From: Nitrospira sp.
GTDB lineage: Bacteria; Nitrospirota; Nitrospiria; Nitrospirales; Nitrospiraceae
NCBI GenBank assembly: GCA_030444405.1
Contig: JARFPM010000002.1
Span: forward strand, 19,446-83,445
DNA length: 64,000 nucleotides
Direction of reading: 5' to 3'
Shown here piece after piece: positions 54,219-64,000 of this stretch. The translations under genes and the position numbers were made by a program. The notes under the pieces were generated by a model. That model was not told where the DNA came from, searched no databases, and was given only the letters and a program-made list of their open reading frames with translations. Numbering within the stretch: position 1 is the first letter of the stretch; each line of letters starts with the position of its first letter.

Positions 54219-54731
54219 TTACGGCAAGGGCTCGGGCCGGATGCGTGTGGCGTCAATGGTGCCTGGACCGGAGAAGACGATGGTTCCCGCAGCATCTTGC
54301 ACCTCGACTAAGATGGTTCCGCGGAGCTGCTCGCCGCCGTTGACCAGCTGGAACTTGTACCGTACCTTTTCTCTGCCGATCACCACTCCAGGCGAGGTGG
54401 GATGCTCGGAAGCGCATTGGTAGAGCAGCACAATGGTGGCATCGAACCCGCCGCTCTTCGAACGGCGCCACTCGCCGTGACCAGGCGTGGCAACCAGTGG
54501 TCCTAACGGAGACTCCGGCAAGTAGAGGCGGCGTGACTCGATGAGATTTCCATCGGCGGTGAAGGTCAAGAGGGTCGTCAATGGCGGCAGCTGTTCAGTT
54601 GTAAAGCGAGCAACTCCTTCCCAAGAGCCTGTCGGTGCCCGATCATCGTAGGCAAATGCAAGTTGTCCAATGATTAGGGCGAGCACGAGCACACCTGTAC
54701 ACATCATCCTTCTCGTGTAAAGATGCTTCAA
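54219..54731 (-). CDS. Secreted protein of unknown function
   Basis: 170 residues with a signal peptide (MMCTGVLVLALIIGQLAFAY). The mature part is beta-rich: GSWEGVARFTTEQLPPLTTLLTF, LVATPGHGEWRRSKSG, VIGREKVRYKFQLVNGGEQL and EVQDAAGTIVFSGPGTI. This resembles lipocalin-like or FABP-like small barrels with 'extracellular ligand' sense, but no family was recognised. Alone on its strand. Confidence 0.6.
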   Translation of the reverse strand: MKHLYTRRMMCTGVLVLALIIGQLAFAYDDRAPTGSWEGVARFTTEQLPPLTTLLTFTADGNLIESRRLYLPESPLGPLVATPGHGEWRRSKSGGFDATIVLLYQCASEHPTSPGVVIGREKVRYKFQLVNGGEQLRGTILVEVQDAAGTIVFSGPGTIDATRIRPEPLP

Positions 54732-55164
54732 GATGAACTCCTTGGTTGATGAGAGCAGAACGTTCTCTTCTGTGGCTTAACTATTGAGTATGCTGACCGG
54801 TATCGTACGTACCAGCCTCACAAGGTCCATCAGATAGCGGAACAACCGCGGCGCATTCTCAGCCTCCTCCCCTAATTTCGTCAAGGCCATTTCCCAAACA
54901 GTGGCATCACTTGGCGTGAAGGCTGCGGGCAAGACCATTCAGAAAGGGATGGAAGCCCCGACCCAGACGCTCAAGGATCTCTCTAAATAGCTGAAAATAG
55001 TTGGATCGTGGTCTGGTTTCGACTGGTTCTTCCTCACCATCCCCCTCTTTTTGCGGTCTGGAAAATCCCCATCCGTTTCAGTACACTCTCCCCAAGTGCT
55101 AACCACTTTACCGGAAGGAAAGACTGCCGCATCGCGGTTTGACGATCTTACAGCGAGGACTCCG
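54732..55164. other. Intergenic region, no certain gene
   Basis: 433 bp. One plus-strand frame after a TAG near 54836 reads KAISQTVASLGVKAAGK and then MEAPTQTLKDLSK before its TAG near 54990; it has no proper start and may be a gene remnant. Reading continues with promoter-like AT-rich sequence near 54770-54800. Upstream part of the frame of the next gene (from 55051) is also here but lacks a ribosome-binding site. Confidence 0.3.
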
Positions 55165-55575
55165 ATGGGATTTCTAAGCAGACTTCTCGACATGCCATCG
55201 TTCAATGGCGCTACCAACGCGCTCTTGGTTGAGTTAGCCCTACCTGAACTCACCGAATCTCAGCGCTCTCATTTGAAAGGCCGAGTTATTGAATTGTTCC
55301 GAACACACCGCTCTTCAGATGGATCAGCCGAAGTCGCATTAGTAGAGCTGAACCAAACGCCGCGCTTCTTTCAGCTCAACATGTTGGCGCTCGCCATGAA
55401 GGACCTTGGCTACCCGCCTCCATTTAAGAAAGAAAAGCTACAGAAGATCAAGAATCCCTTCGATCCAAGCCACGCGGATGAGTATGCCATGAGAGCAGTC
55501 GCGCGACGCCTCAAATGGCACTATGGCGTCGAGGTCTGGATCGCAGAAGAGTCGATCAGTTTTGATTCGTGGTAG
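55165..55575 (+). CDS. Unknown cytosolic protein
   Basis: 136 residues from the ATG at 55165 (MGFLSRLLDMPSFNG); the frame is open from 55051. Helical N-terminal half (TESQRSHLKGRVIELFRTHRS), then FQLNMLALAMKDLGYPPPF and a Lys-rich stretch, and a C-terminal segment AVARRLKWHYGVEVWIAEE. No family known to me. It is followed by 83 bp and skp; co-transcription is possible. Confidence 0.55.
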   Translation: MGFLSRLLDMPSFNGATNALLVELALPELTESQRSHLKGRVIELFRTHRSSDGSAEVALVELNQTPRFFQLNMLALAMKDLGYPPPFKKEKLQKIKNPFDPSHADEYAMRAVARRLKWHYGVEVWIAEESISFDSW

Positions 55576-55658
55576 TCGTCTGATCGCTTGACAGACCCAC
55601 CGTGCGCGGTTATTCTGCCGCGGTTTCCTCATTCAGGTCAGGAGGCACAAGAAACGAT

Positions 55659-56207
55659 ATGCATATGTCTGCTTTGCGAACTCTGTTCCTTGCGGCGCTA
55701 CTCTCTCAACTTTTCTCGCTCGGGGCGACATCCGTCCAAGCCGCGGAATTCAAAATGGGGGTGGTGGACCCGCAGTCCGTCTTAGAAAAATCCAAGGCAG
55801 GGAAGCGGGCGCTCGAAGGCCTGAAGGAATATGTTTCGACCAGACAAAAACTCCTCGCCAAAGATGAAGAAGATCTCCGTAATTACGAAAAGCAATTGAA
55901 GGAGCAAGCGCCTAAGTTAAGCGACGCGGAAAAGAAGGAAAAAGAGGTTCAGTTCCGAACGAAGGTCCAGGACTTCCAGAAGCGCGCGCAGGAATTCAAT
56001 ATGGAACTCCAGAAAAAACAGAAGGAGTTGGTCGACGAGTACATGAAGAAAATCTCCTCTGCGACACAAGCGGTCGCCGAAAAAGGAGGCGTTTCAATCG
56101 TCGTCGATAAAGGAAGCGAACAGACCGTCAAGATCGTGATCTACAACAAGGATACGATTGATCTCACCGAGCAGGTGATCAAGGAGTTTGATAAGACGAA
56201 CAAGTAA
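55659..56207 (+). CDS. Skp/OmpH-family periplasmic chaperone
   Basis: About 182 residues from ATG 55659 with AGGAGG upstream; a second ATG lies 6 bp further. Signal peptide (LRTLFLAALLSQLFSLGATSVQAAE), start of the Skp body KMGVVDPQSVLEKSKAGKRA, then long charged helices (coiled coil, about 45-135) and a C-terminal AEKGGVSIVVDKG ... IYNKDTIDLTEQVIK. Skp holds unfolded outer-membrane proteins; consistent with the LptD and AsmA genes in the window. Confidence 0.85.
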   Translation: MHMSALRTLFLAALLSQLFSLGATSVQAAEFKMGVVDPQSVLEKSKAGKRALEGLKEYVSTRQKLLAKDEEDLRNYEKQLKEQAPKLSDAEKKEKEVQFRTKVQDFQKRAQEFNMELQKKQKELVDEYMKKISSATQAVAEKGGVSIVVDKGSEQTVKIVIYNKDTIDLTEQVIKEFDKTNK

Positions 56208-56220
56208 TGCGGGGCAGCGA

Positions 56221-56586
56221 CTATTCCAGCGGGTACCCGGCTTCCCGCCAAGCACGAATCCCTCCCTCCATCGAGATCACATTTCCATACCCCATCTGTT
56301 GCAAAGCCTCGGCTGCCAGCGCCGATCGATACCCTCCGCCACAATAAAGCACGACTGCGTCCTCTTTATCGGGAACCACCGACTCGATATCCCGCTCAAT
56401 GATTCCCTTCCCAAGATGTCGAGCACCTCGAGCATGGTCCTTGGCGAATTCATGATCTTCCCGAATATCAATGAAGTGAAACCGCTCCCCCCGGTCGAGA
56501 CGAGCCTTCACCTCGGCCACGCTGCACTCCTGGATATGTCGTTTCGCCCGCTCAACAAGTCGCAAGAACCCCGGATTATGCTTCAT
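56221..56586 (-). CDS. Single-domain rhodanese
   Basis: 121 residues. Active-site loop YCGGGYRSA with Cys82; the six-residue loop length indicates a sulfurtransferase. RFHFIDIREDHEFAKDHARG (the Asp-Ile-Arg-Glu motif) and GYGNVISMEGGIRAWREAGYP are typical. Cytosolic. Could deliver sulfur, for example in tRNA or molybdenum cofactor thiolation. 13 bp after the radical SAM gene, which lies upstream on the same strand. Confidence 0.9.
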   Translation of the reverse strand: MKHNPGFLRLVERAKRHIQECSVAEVKARLDRGERFHFIDIREDHEFAKDHARGARHLGKGIIERDIESVVPDKEDAVVLYCGGGYRSALAAEALQQMGYGNVISMEGGIRAWREAGYPLE

Positions 56587-56599
56587 GTCTCCTCTCTCA

Positions 56600-59031
<2,432 letters not shown>

Positions 59032-59293
59032 TTTACCCCGTCGTGCTCCACCAAAGAACGTTCCAGGTCGAGCACGCTTGAAAGGTATCCGACCCCTTAA
59101 ACTTCGATCCACTTTAACCTCTACCTCCAAGCAGTTGCGTTGATCGCGCCTCGCTCCCTTAATACCCTGGACGATTTTCATCACCCCACCTCTCCGATTC
59201 TTAACATCTTGAATTGAGAATCTAACTCGTGTACAAACCCGCCTCCGTTAAGATGCCCTCACAGAAAGAGCACACTACAACAAAGGAGTCTAG

Positions 59294-59497
59294 ATGGGAG
59301 CACAGTGGTCCCTTAGTCAAGAAGAAGAAGACATGCATCGCCAGAGTCTATTTCGAAAGGCGAGAAAGGGCGACGAGAAAGCCAAGCAGGAGTTACAAGA
59401 AGTCTATGGCGTGCGATTATGGGCTGAGCATGAACGGGCAGAGTTGGTGTATGAGAATCCCCGATACGCTGCCAGACGCGGTAAACAGAAGTCTTGA
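59294..59497 (+). CDS. Small conserved-looking basic protein
   Basis: 67 residues from an ATG with AAGGAG at the right distance. Highly charged (SQEEEDMHRQSLFRKARKGDEKAKQ), mostly helical, no signal or membrane segment. Good ribosome-binding site and balanced composition favour a real gene. Function unknown. A larger overlapping frame (59229-59552) lacks such a site. Confidence 0.55.
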   Translation: MGAQWSLSQEEEDMHRQSLFRKARKGDEKAKQELQEVYGVRLWAEHERAELVYENPRYAARRGKQKS

Positions 59498-59911
59498 AAA
59501 TCTACAGATTACAAATTGCGAACCCCGCGACAAATTGAGAAACCCAGCATAAGCACTGGCGAGTCTATGACATCGGTAACTACCGTCGTTTACCGACATT
59601 CCCCCTCTGAGATCCCCCTCGAATTCCCCCCTCGCTTTCGCTGAAACAAAACGGGGGGCACCTTCTGCCCCCCGCTCGTAAGGAAGGAGTGGCTTTCCAG
59701 CCGTTCTCAATCGCGGTGAGGATATGTTGAGCCTGTTTCACCAGTGGGCCTTACGGCACGTGCGCTGACCATAGAGCAGATTGAGATGATCTTCAGCACC
59801 TGGAAGGATAAACCCAAAGCTGAATTCCAGAAGGGCGGCTGAGGCTCGAAGGGTATTGCGGGGGGTTCTTATCGAGGTTGGCCGGAAGCCAAACCTATAA
59901 ACACATCCCAT
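59498..59911. other. Intergenic region with a minus-strand terminator and gene relics
   Basis: 414 bp. Holds the terminator at 59643-59674. On the plus strand a short stretch at about 59769-59841 reads IEQIEMIFSTWKDKPKAEFQ before a TGA, perhaps a tail of a lost gene. On the minus strand an open frame (59417-59710) has the composition of noise. No gene is called. Confidence 0.4.
59643..59674 (-). terminator. Rho-independent terminator on the minus strand
   Basis: CGGGGGGCA (59652-59660), loop CCTTC, TGCCCCCCG (59666-59674): 9-bp stem. Read leftward it is followed by TTTTGTTTC. It is oriented for transcripts from the 59912-61403 genes, 240 bp beyond the last stop codon. Confidence 0.7.
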
Positions 59912-60821
59912 CTAGATCGGAAATTCCGAATGCTCATTAAAAGGGAACTTTGCCTTAACTAGCTCAATAATTGCCGAACCGATTGGCTTTCCACCCTCCT
60001 CTGAAATTGCTTTCGCCACGGCTTCAAACGAATCGTCGAGCACCCGCCATTTCTCTTTCCATGCATCGGACAACGGCACACATGGAAGCTGAAGGCTGGG
60101 AATAAGCCTGTGTGTCATCCAGCCGACCTCGCAATACCGATTCATAAACATCGCAAACTCTCTTTCAACCAGTCGAGGTACGACCGGTAACGGTTCGATG
60201 CCCCTCAACCACTCTTGTGCGCCTACCAGCGACAAACGAGCGCCATGCACTTCCCAGTCGAACATCATATCCCATTTTTCGAGTGCATCTCGGGTTTCTG
60301 GTGACAGATTGCTTTGGTCACCGGTCATCTTTAGTCGCACGGCGTGCTCTGTCTTCTTACGCAGCTTCTTTATGGCAGCTATGTCCATTGGTTTTCCTGG
60401 TCCACACGCCTTCAATGCTATAGAAGTCGGTAAACTTCTGAAGCGAAGCAGACGACAGTATAAGATTGTCAAAAATGTTCCGAAGAACTGTGTAAGCGAG
60501 CAACGGATATCCACTGATCGCGACCCGCTCAGTGCCACAGAGTGAATGAAAAGCGTGTACCATACGAGGGACGAAAAACCCGTAAAGCATAGGGACAGGT
60601 GCTGTGACTTTCGGTCGGCAGTGCGTGTTGATTAGTTCGACCGTCTCAAGGAAGAAGCATTTGAAGGCATTAGATAGTGCGAAGTGACCTTTGTATTGGA
60701 GAACTCTAAAATTGTACTTCTCCTCCTCCTCAGTAATTAATCGAGTTCGCCCATAAGGGATGCCATCGCTCTCGGAAATGTCTTGGAGCCGTTTAACGAA
60801 TTCCTCGGGAGAAAGTGCCAT
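59912..60821 (-). pseudogene. Unknown accessory gene split by a frameshift
   Basis: Two overlapping minus-strand frames belong together. The first (60821 to 60357) begins MALSPEEFVKRLQDISES and reads FRVLQYKGHFALSNAFKCFF, GYPLLAYTVLRNIFDNLI and FTDFYSIEGV before going out of frame. The second (ending 59912) resumes with KPMDIAAIKKLRKKTE and continues EKWDMMFDWEVHGARLSL, MNRYCEVGWMTHRLIPSLQL. A shift near 60410 would give a single helical protein of about 300 residues. I recall similar proteins scattered in accessory DNA, function unknown. The A/T richness here suggests transfer. Confidence 0.6.
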
Positions 60822-60839
60822 AGCAGTTGGCTACTGTGG

Positions 60840-61403
60840 TTACTCAAAACCGGGTCCGAATTTTGCCGTAGAAAGGAAAGTGTCTGAAAATGCTGTTTTC
60901 GGAAGATTGAGTCTTCTCAGATGTTCGATGACAACACTGTTATAAAAGATGGGAAGATTTCTTCGAATGCTAACCCATGCGTTGACAGCGGCCACCTCTT
61001 TGATGACTCTGCCTGTAATGCTGCGATACATCTGACCACAATCGATTAACAACCACTCATTCAGATTCTCAATAAGGTGTATCGCCTTGGATGGCTTGTT
61101 GTGATAGTGCTTAAAACAATTTCTCGCTTCAGTTAGCTCCGCGTGAGCCTTCGCAGATTCTGGTGATTGATTTGCGATATCGAAGAGTAGACTTTTCGCA
61201 CTCTTCGGGTGCTGATCAAGAATTTCATGTGCCGCCCATGCCAGTGTATGGACCGATACGCTATCCGGAGTTTGAAAAAATAACAGACACGCAGTCCTCA
61301 GCTGGCATTGAGCCGCTTCGAGTTTGGTGATTTTCTCAATACGCAACAGGGCGTCAAGGCGATTCGCAACATAATTCTCTTTCGGACTGTCACGGGATTT
61401 CAT
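60840..61403 (-). CDS. Unknown accessory protein
   Basis: 187 residues, helical: RLDALLRIEKITKLEAAQ, LLFFQTPDSVSVHTLAWAA, AELTEARNCFKHYHNKP, and YNSVVIEHLRRL. The ARNCFKHY helix is reminiscent of helical domains in phage-defence or HEPN-like proteins, but without the R-x4-6-H catalytic motif, so no assignment is made. It is placed 18 bp before the frameshifted gene; likely the same transcript. More A/T-rich than the core genes. Confidence 0.55.
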   Translation of the reverse strand: MKSRDSPKENYVANRLDALLRIEKITKLEAAQCQLRTACLLFFQTPDSVSVHTLAWAAHEILDQHPKSAKSLLFDIANQSPESAKAHAELTEARNCFKHYHNKPSKAIHLIENLNEWLLIDCGQMYRSITGRVIKEVAAVNAWVSIRRNLPIFYNSVVIEHLRRLNLPKTAFSDTFLSTAKFGPGFE

Positions 61404-61771
61404 AGTTTGTGAGCGTCACCAATCGTATGCTAACGGGGGAATTTCGTCAAAGACACAGCCCCACACCTAAGGTGTCCACCTGGCTTTCGCACGGGGCACA
61501 ATTCAGGTTATAGTTCCGCCCGTCGGTCGTGGGAGCACAGCGTCTCGATAGGTGGGATTGACGGAATTGTTCGGCCTCGGCCTTGATGCCGAGTGGGTGA
61601 GAACAAGACCGGAGCGCGGCCCACCTTCCTGAGTGTGAATCAAGCCGTCGCCTCTGGGCATACGCTTCGATTCGGGGAGTTGTCGGTCCTATAGACCGTC
61701 CTCAGTCACATCAGACTACAACACTAATTTATTAGATCCGCACGGGTTTAATTTTGGTGTTGGAGGTCTCT
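61404..61771. other. Intergenic region upstream of two divergent genes
   Basis: 368 bp without a credible gene. It contains CTCGGC-CTTGAT-GCCGAG (61576-61593), a 6-bp hairpin, and an AT-rich stretch at 61718-61735 (ACTACAACACTAATTTATTAG) that could hold the promoter for the rightward gene. Confidence 0.35.
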
Positions 61772-62218
61772 GTGGCGAAGCGTCCCTCTCTCGTCTCCTG
61801 TCATCGCCAGTCCATACGCCCGTCGACGCGGTTTAAGCCGCTCCCGGTCTGGGTCAGTAAGGCCGACATCGTCGCCTATCTCAAGCTCAGTCCGACCGAC
61901 GCCCAAGCCCTCTTTGATAGCGCCGATCGTCGGTGTCTCATCGACGGCATCGAAAAAATCTCGAAATACCAGCTGCAAACCCCTCCCTACCCTGACCTTA
62001 TCAAGGTGATGCAGCGCCATCCGTCGCGTCCGTCGATTCGGCGGGTGTTCCGTACGGCGATAGAAAAAATTCTCCGCGATCCGACGCACCCGCAGTATGC
62101 GGCGTTCCTGAAGGAGTTTAGGAAGGTATCCCAATCTAGTCCAATCGTTTTCTATTCAATCACTGACAGGGGAGTCAGAGGTTGGCAACCATCACGAGAA
62201 CAGGTGAATGTTCAGTGA
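61772..62218 (+). CDS. Unknown protein, possibly truncated
   Basis: 148 residues from GTG 61772, which has GGAGG 5 bases before; a longer open frame starts at TTG 61754. The middle part (VWVSKADIVAYLKLSPTDAQALFDSADRRCLIDG) might be a small winged or HTH-like DNA-binding fold, followed by PYPDLIKVMQRHPSRPSIRRVFRTAIEKIL. The last 25 residues change composition just before the IS256 remnant, so the original end may be lost. Function unknown. Confidence 0.45.
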   Translation: MAKRPSLVSCHRQSIRPSTRFKPLPVWVSKADIVAYLKLSPTDAQALFDSADRRCLIDGIEKISKYQLQTPPYPDLIKVMQRHPSRPSIRRVFRTAIEKILRDPTHPQYAAFLKEFRKVSQSSPIVFYSITDRGVRGWQPSREQVNVQ

Positions 62219-62294
62219 TGCCAAGTTGCAGAACCCAAGGATGTCCTGAGGCGAGAGAGACAGGAGGCGCCGTCTGGAGAAATGTAAATATGAG

Positions 62295-63580
62295 TCAGGC
62301 GGCAGGCCTTTCCGAGTGATGATTCACGGCGCTCTCGGCGTCTGCCGATTGTGTGATCAATCCATCGGTGAACGTTACGCTGGAGGCCACCACCGGCAAC
62401 AGCTCCGGCGCATGCAGCTTCCGCCATGATTGCTCAGCAACCCGGAGCATTTTCCAAATGATCGTCTTGGCTCCCTCGACGCGTTTATATCGACGGGAGG
62501 CGTTTGTGCGTATCCTGGCCGAGGCAAACGGTGACACCACGATGTTCGTCGTACGGATATGACGCCAATGCTCTTGCGGAAACTCATAGAACTTCACCAT
62601 TCGTTCCCAGTCTCGCACTAACCTGTCGACCGCTTTGCTCTCCGTCCTTCCGTACGTTCGCACAAACTCGTCTCGCCGACGCTCACATTCGGTCCGTGTC
62701 TTCGCACACGGCATCGCCTTCAGCAGCTCACTCGCCTTCGGATGTACTTTCTTCGGCAGCGCATTGAGGACATTGGTGATCTTGTGACTCCAGCACCCTT
62801 GGGTCTCACCAGAGGGATGAATCTCGCCCAAGGCTGCCCACAAGCCGAGGCGCCCATCGGCCACTGTCAGCCGCGGGAACCTGAGGCCACGGTGCTTGAG
62901 GTCGAGCAGGAGCTTGAGCCAACTTCCCTTACTCTCCGGCTTGCCGCTCTCACAGGCGAGTACAATCTTCTCGCCCGTAGTGAGTGCGCCCACGATCGTG
63001 AGGAGTGCACTCTTGTGCTCCTCAATGCCTGCCTTTACATAGAGGCCAGCGGCCCACCAGTAGACAATCGCTAGATCCGACAGATCCCGCTTCATCCACG
63101 CGTCATGCTCTTGCTCGAAATCGACCTTGAGCCGTTCGAGCGAACTCTCTGATAGGGGTGCGCCGTCACCCAACAGATTTCGCAGCGCCACATCAAAGTC
63201 TCCTGTGGCCAGCCCTTGCAGGTACGGCTCCGGGAGCATGCAGCCGACCTCACGAGTGGGCCGGGTGAACAGCGGGAGGACCTTGTTTTCGAAGCGTTCA
63301 GCGAAGTGGTCCCGCTCATCACTGAGCACCGATTAGGTTCCCCATCACCGTTTCCGCTCCCGGCGGGCAGATCAACCAGCGCCACCGTGCCTCGGTGCTC
63401 TTCTCGGACACCACCAAGAGGCGTGGTGACATCCTCCTCCAGGATCTGTTGCACCCGGCCTTGGATCTTCGCTCTCACCCACTGCTTCCGTGTATCGTTA
63501 GACGCCGTGCCTGCCTCGACCATCCCATGGCTGGCTCTATCATCCAAGGCGGCGTAGTCGTTCTCCTCTGCCACGACCAA
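62295..63580 (-). pseudogene. IS256-family transposase, frameshifted and with a lost catalytic Asp
   Basis: The start (TTG 63580 or GTG 63574) reads VVAEENDYAALDDRASHGMVEAG and DTRKQWVRAKIQGRVQQIL. It goes out of frame near GDGEPN at about 63340, and the rest continues in another frame from 63329: ERFENKVLPLFTRPTREVG, LYVKAGIEEHKSALLTIVGAL, RLTVADGRLGLWAALGEIHP, CWSHKITNVLNALPKK. In intact relatives the first catalytic Asp is in W-A-D-G-x-Y-V-K-A-G; here it is WWAAGLYVKAG (Asp to Ala). Both lesions make it inactive. Ends of the element were not found. Confidence 0.78.
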
Positions 63581-64000
63581 GGCGGTGATTGACGGCGAGA
63601 CCGAAAGGCGACGGAGCCGTGATTCCAGTTCTACACGTAAGGATGATAAGCCACGATAGAAATATAGCCTCAGTGATCGCAGATCCAGCATGAGTCGTCT
63701 CGTGAACTCAATGAATTGCGTGAGAAGACTTGATTGATTCGTCGATGGAGCTGAAGCGTCTGGGAATGAGTCGATTGATCCCTCCACCGTTAGAAGAGAC
63801 GTCGTGTACCGAAGTTCCACATGGCTCGGTCGCACAGCACCGCTCAGAGCCAGCATCTGGAGCGACTTCCGTTTTTTTCGTTTGCGATCCACGCAGGCCT
63901 GAAGGTGATGAAAAGGCCATCTGATATTCTCAGTGATGGTCGATAACATCGCCGAGATAGGGTTGGTTTTGCTGTCGAGCCTCAAGACACGCTTGAACTC
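63581..64000 (-). other. Open frame running off the window edge, unrecognised
   Basis: The frame of the transposase N-terminus stays open on the minus strand to the window end (reads TENIRWPFHHLQACVDRKRK and SLLTQFIEFTRRLMLDLRSL). It could be a different gene joined by chance, or noise: two other frames across it are also open. No domain recognised. Confidence 0.25.

Noticed and set aside
59417..59710. 97-codon minus-strand frame
   Set aside because: It runs across the GC-rich terminator and the end of the small plus-strand gene and has no start signal.
63708..63924. Overlapping short frames on both strands near the window end
   Set aside because: No domain, no ribosome-binding site, and they exclude each other; left as unassigned.

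Overview
The window looks like a chromosomal stretch from a Nitrospira-like member of the Nitrospirota. This is an inference from gene content: a lipoprotein-type copper nitrite reductase next to a periplasmic truncated globin and a small cytochrome c, many sigma-54 and two-component genes, PilZ and HD-GYP c-di-GMP components, stand-alone DUF507 genes, LptD/Skp/AsmA outer-membrane genes and a characteristic intergenic repeat. No 16S or other taxonomic marker is present. I saw no tRNA, rRNA or CRISPR array.

Layout. 0-2.6 kb is a decayed zone: a frameshifted PilZ gene, a dead IS630 transposase, a dead IS5-type element with intact inverted repeats, and a C-terminal rtcB remnant. 2.7-12.3 kb holds an M24 peptidase, a large AsmA-like envelope protein, a deletion-scarred phosphoglucomutase, a methyltransferase, and a leftward Fe-S/lipoate group (Mrp ATPase, Rieske ferredoxin, two unknowns, LipA). 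12.5-21.8 kb holds PutA, an SDR beside BioD, ThiE, an SRPBCC protein, a stand-alone DGQHR protein and QueG.

22.4-26.1 kb is the nitrogen-oxide module: NirK, periplasmic truncated haemoglobin, cytochrome c, then a sigma-54 activator whose receiver lacks the phospho-acceptor Asp. 26.2-34.5 kb is a mixed set of TPR lipoproteins, a RelE remnant, a secreted protein with an internal duplication, peroxiredoxin Bcp, two DUF507 genes with a cyclophilin-fold gene, YprB-like nuclease, PP2C phosphatase, an NTF2-like secreted protein and a secreted protein that carries the copper-ligand pattern of peptidylglycine monooxygenase (PHM).

34.8-43.1 kb is a rightward signalling cluster: a 1397-residue fusion (receiver, PAS, degenerate kinase, two PilZ, LuxD-like alpha/beta hydrolase, methyltransferase), a GAF histidine kinase, an NtrC-family regulator and a receiver/HD-GYP protein. 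The fusion is the most unusual single gene here. 43.1-53.4 kb is a long leftward run: RecN, then TrxA, LptD, FolC and AccD as an apparent operon, a Ni/Co transporter, and moaA, a moaD-moaE fusion and moaC for molybdopterin. 53.6-59.5 kb has an RHH/PIN toxin-antitoxin pair, Skp/OmpH, rhodanese, a radical SAM protein and SerS. 59.5-64 kb is accessory: a frameshifted gene of unknown family, further unknowns and a dead IS256-type transposase.

Decay is a theme at both window edges: at least seven broken genes are visible, all by frameshift, stop or deletion. Some could be sequencing or assembly errors; the single-base indels in the PilZ gene and the 60-kb gene are the ones to check first.
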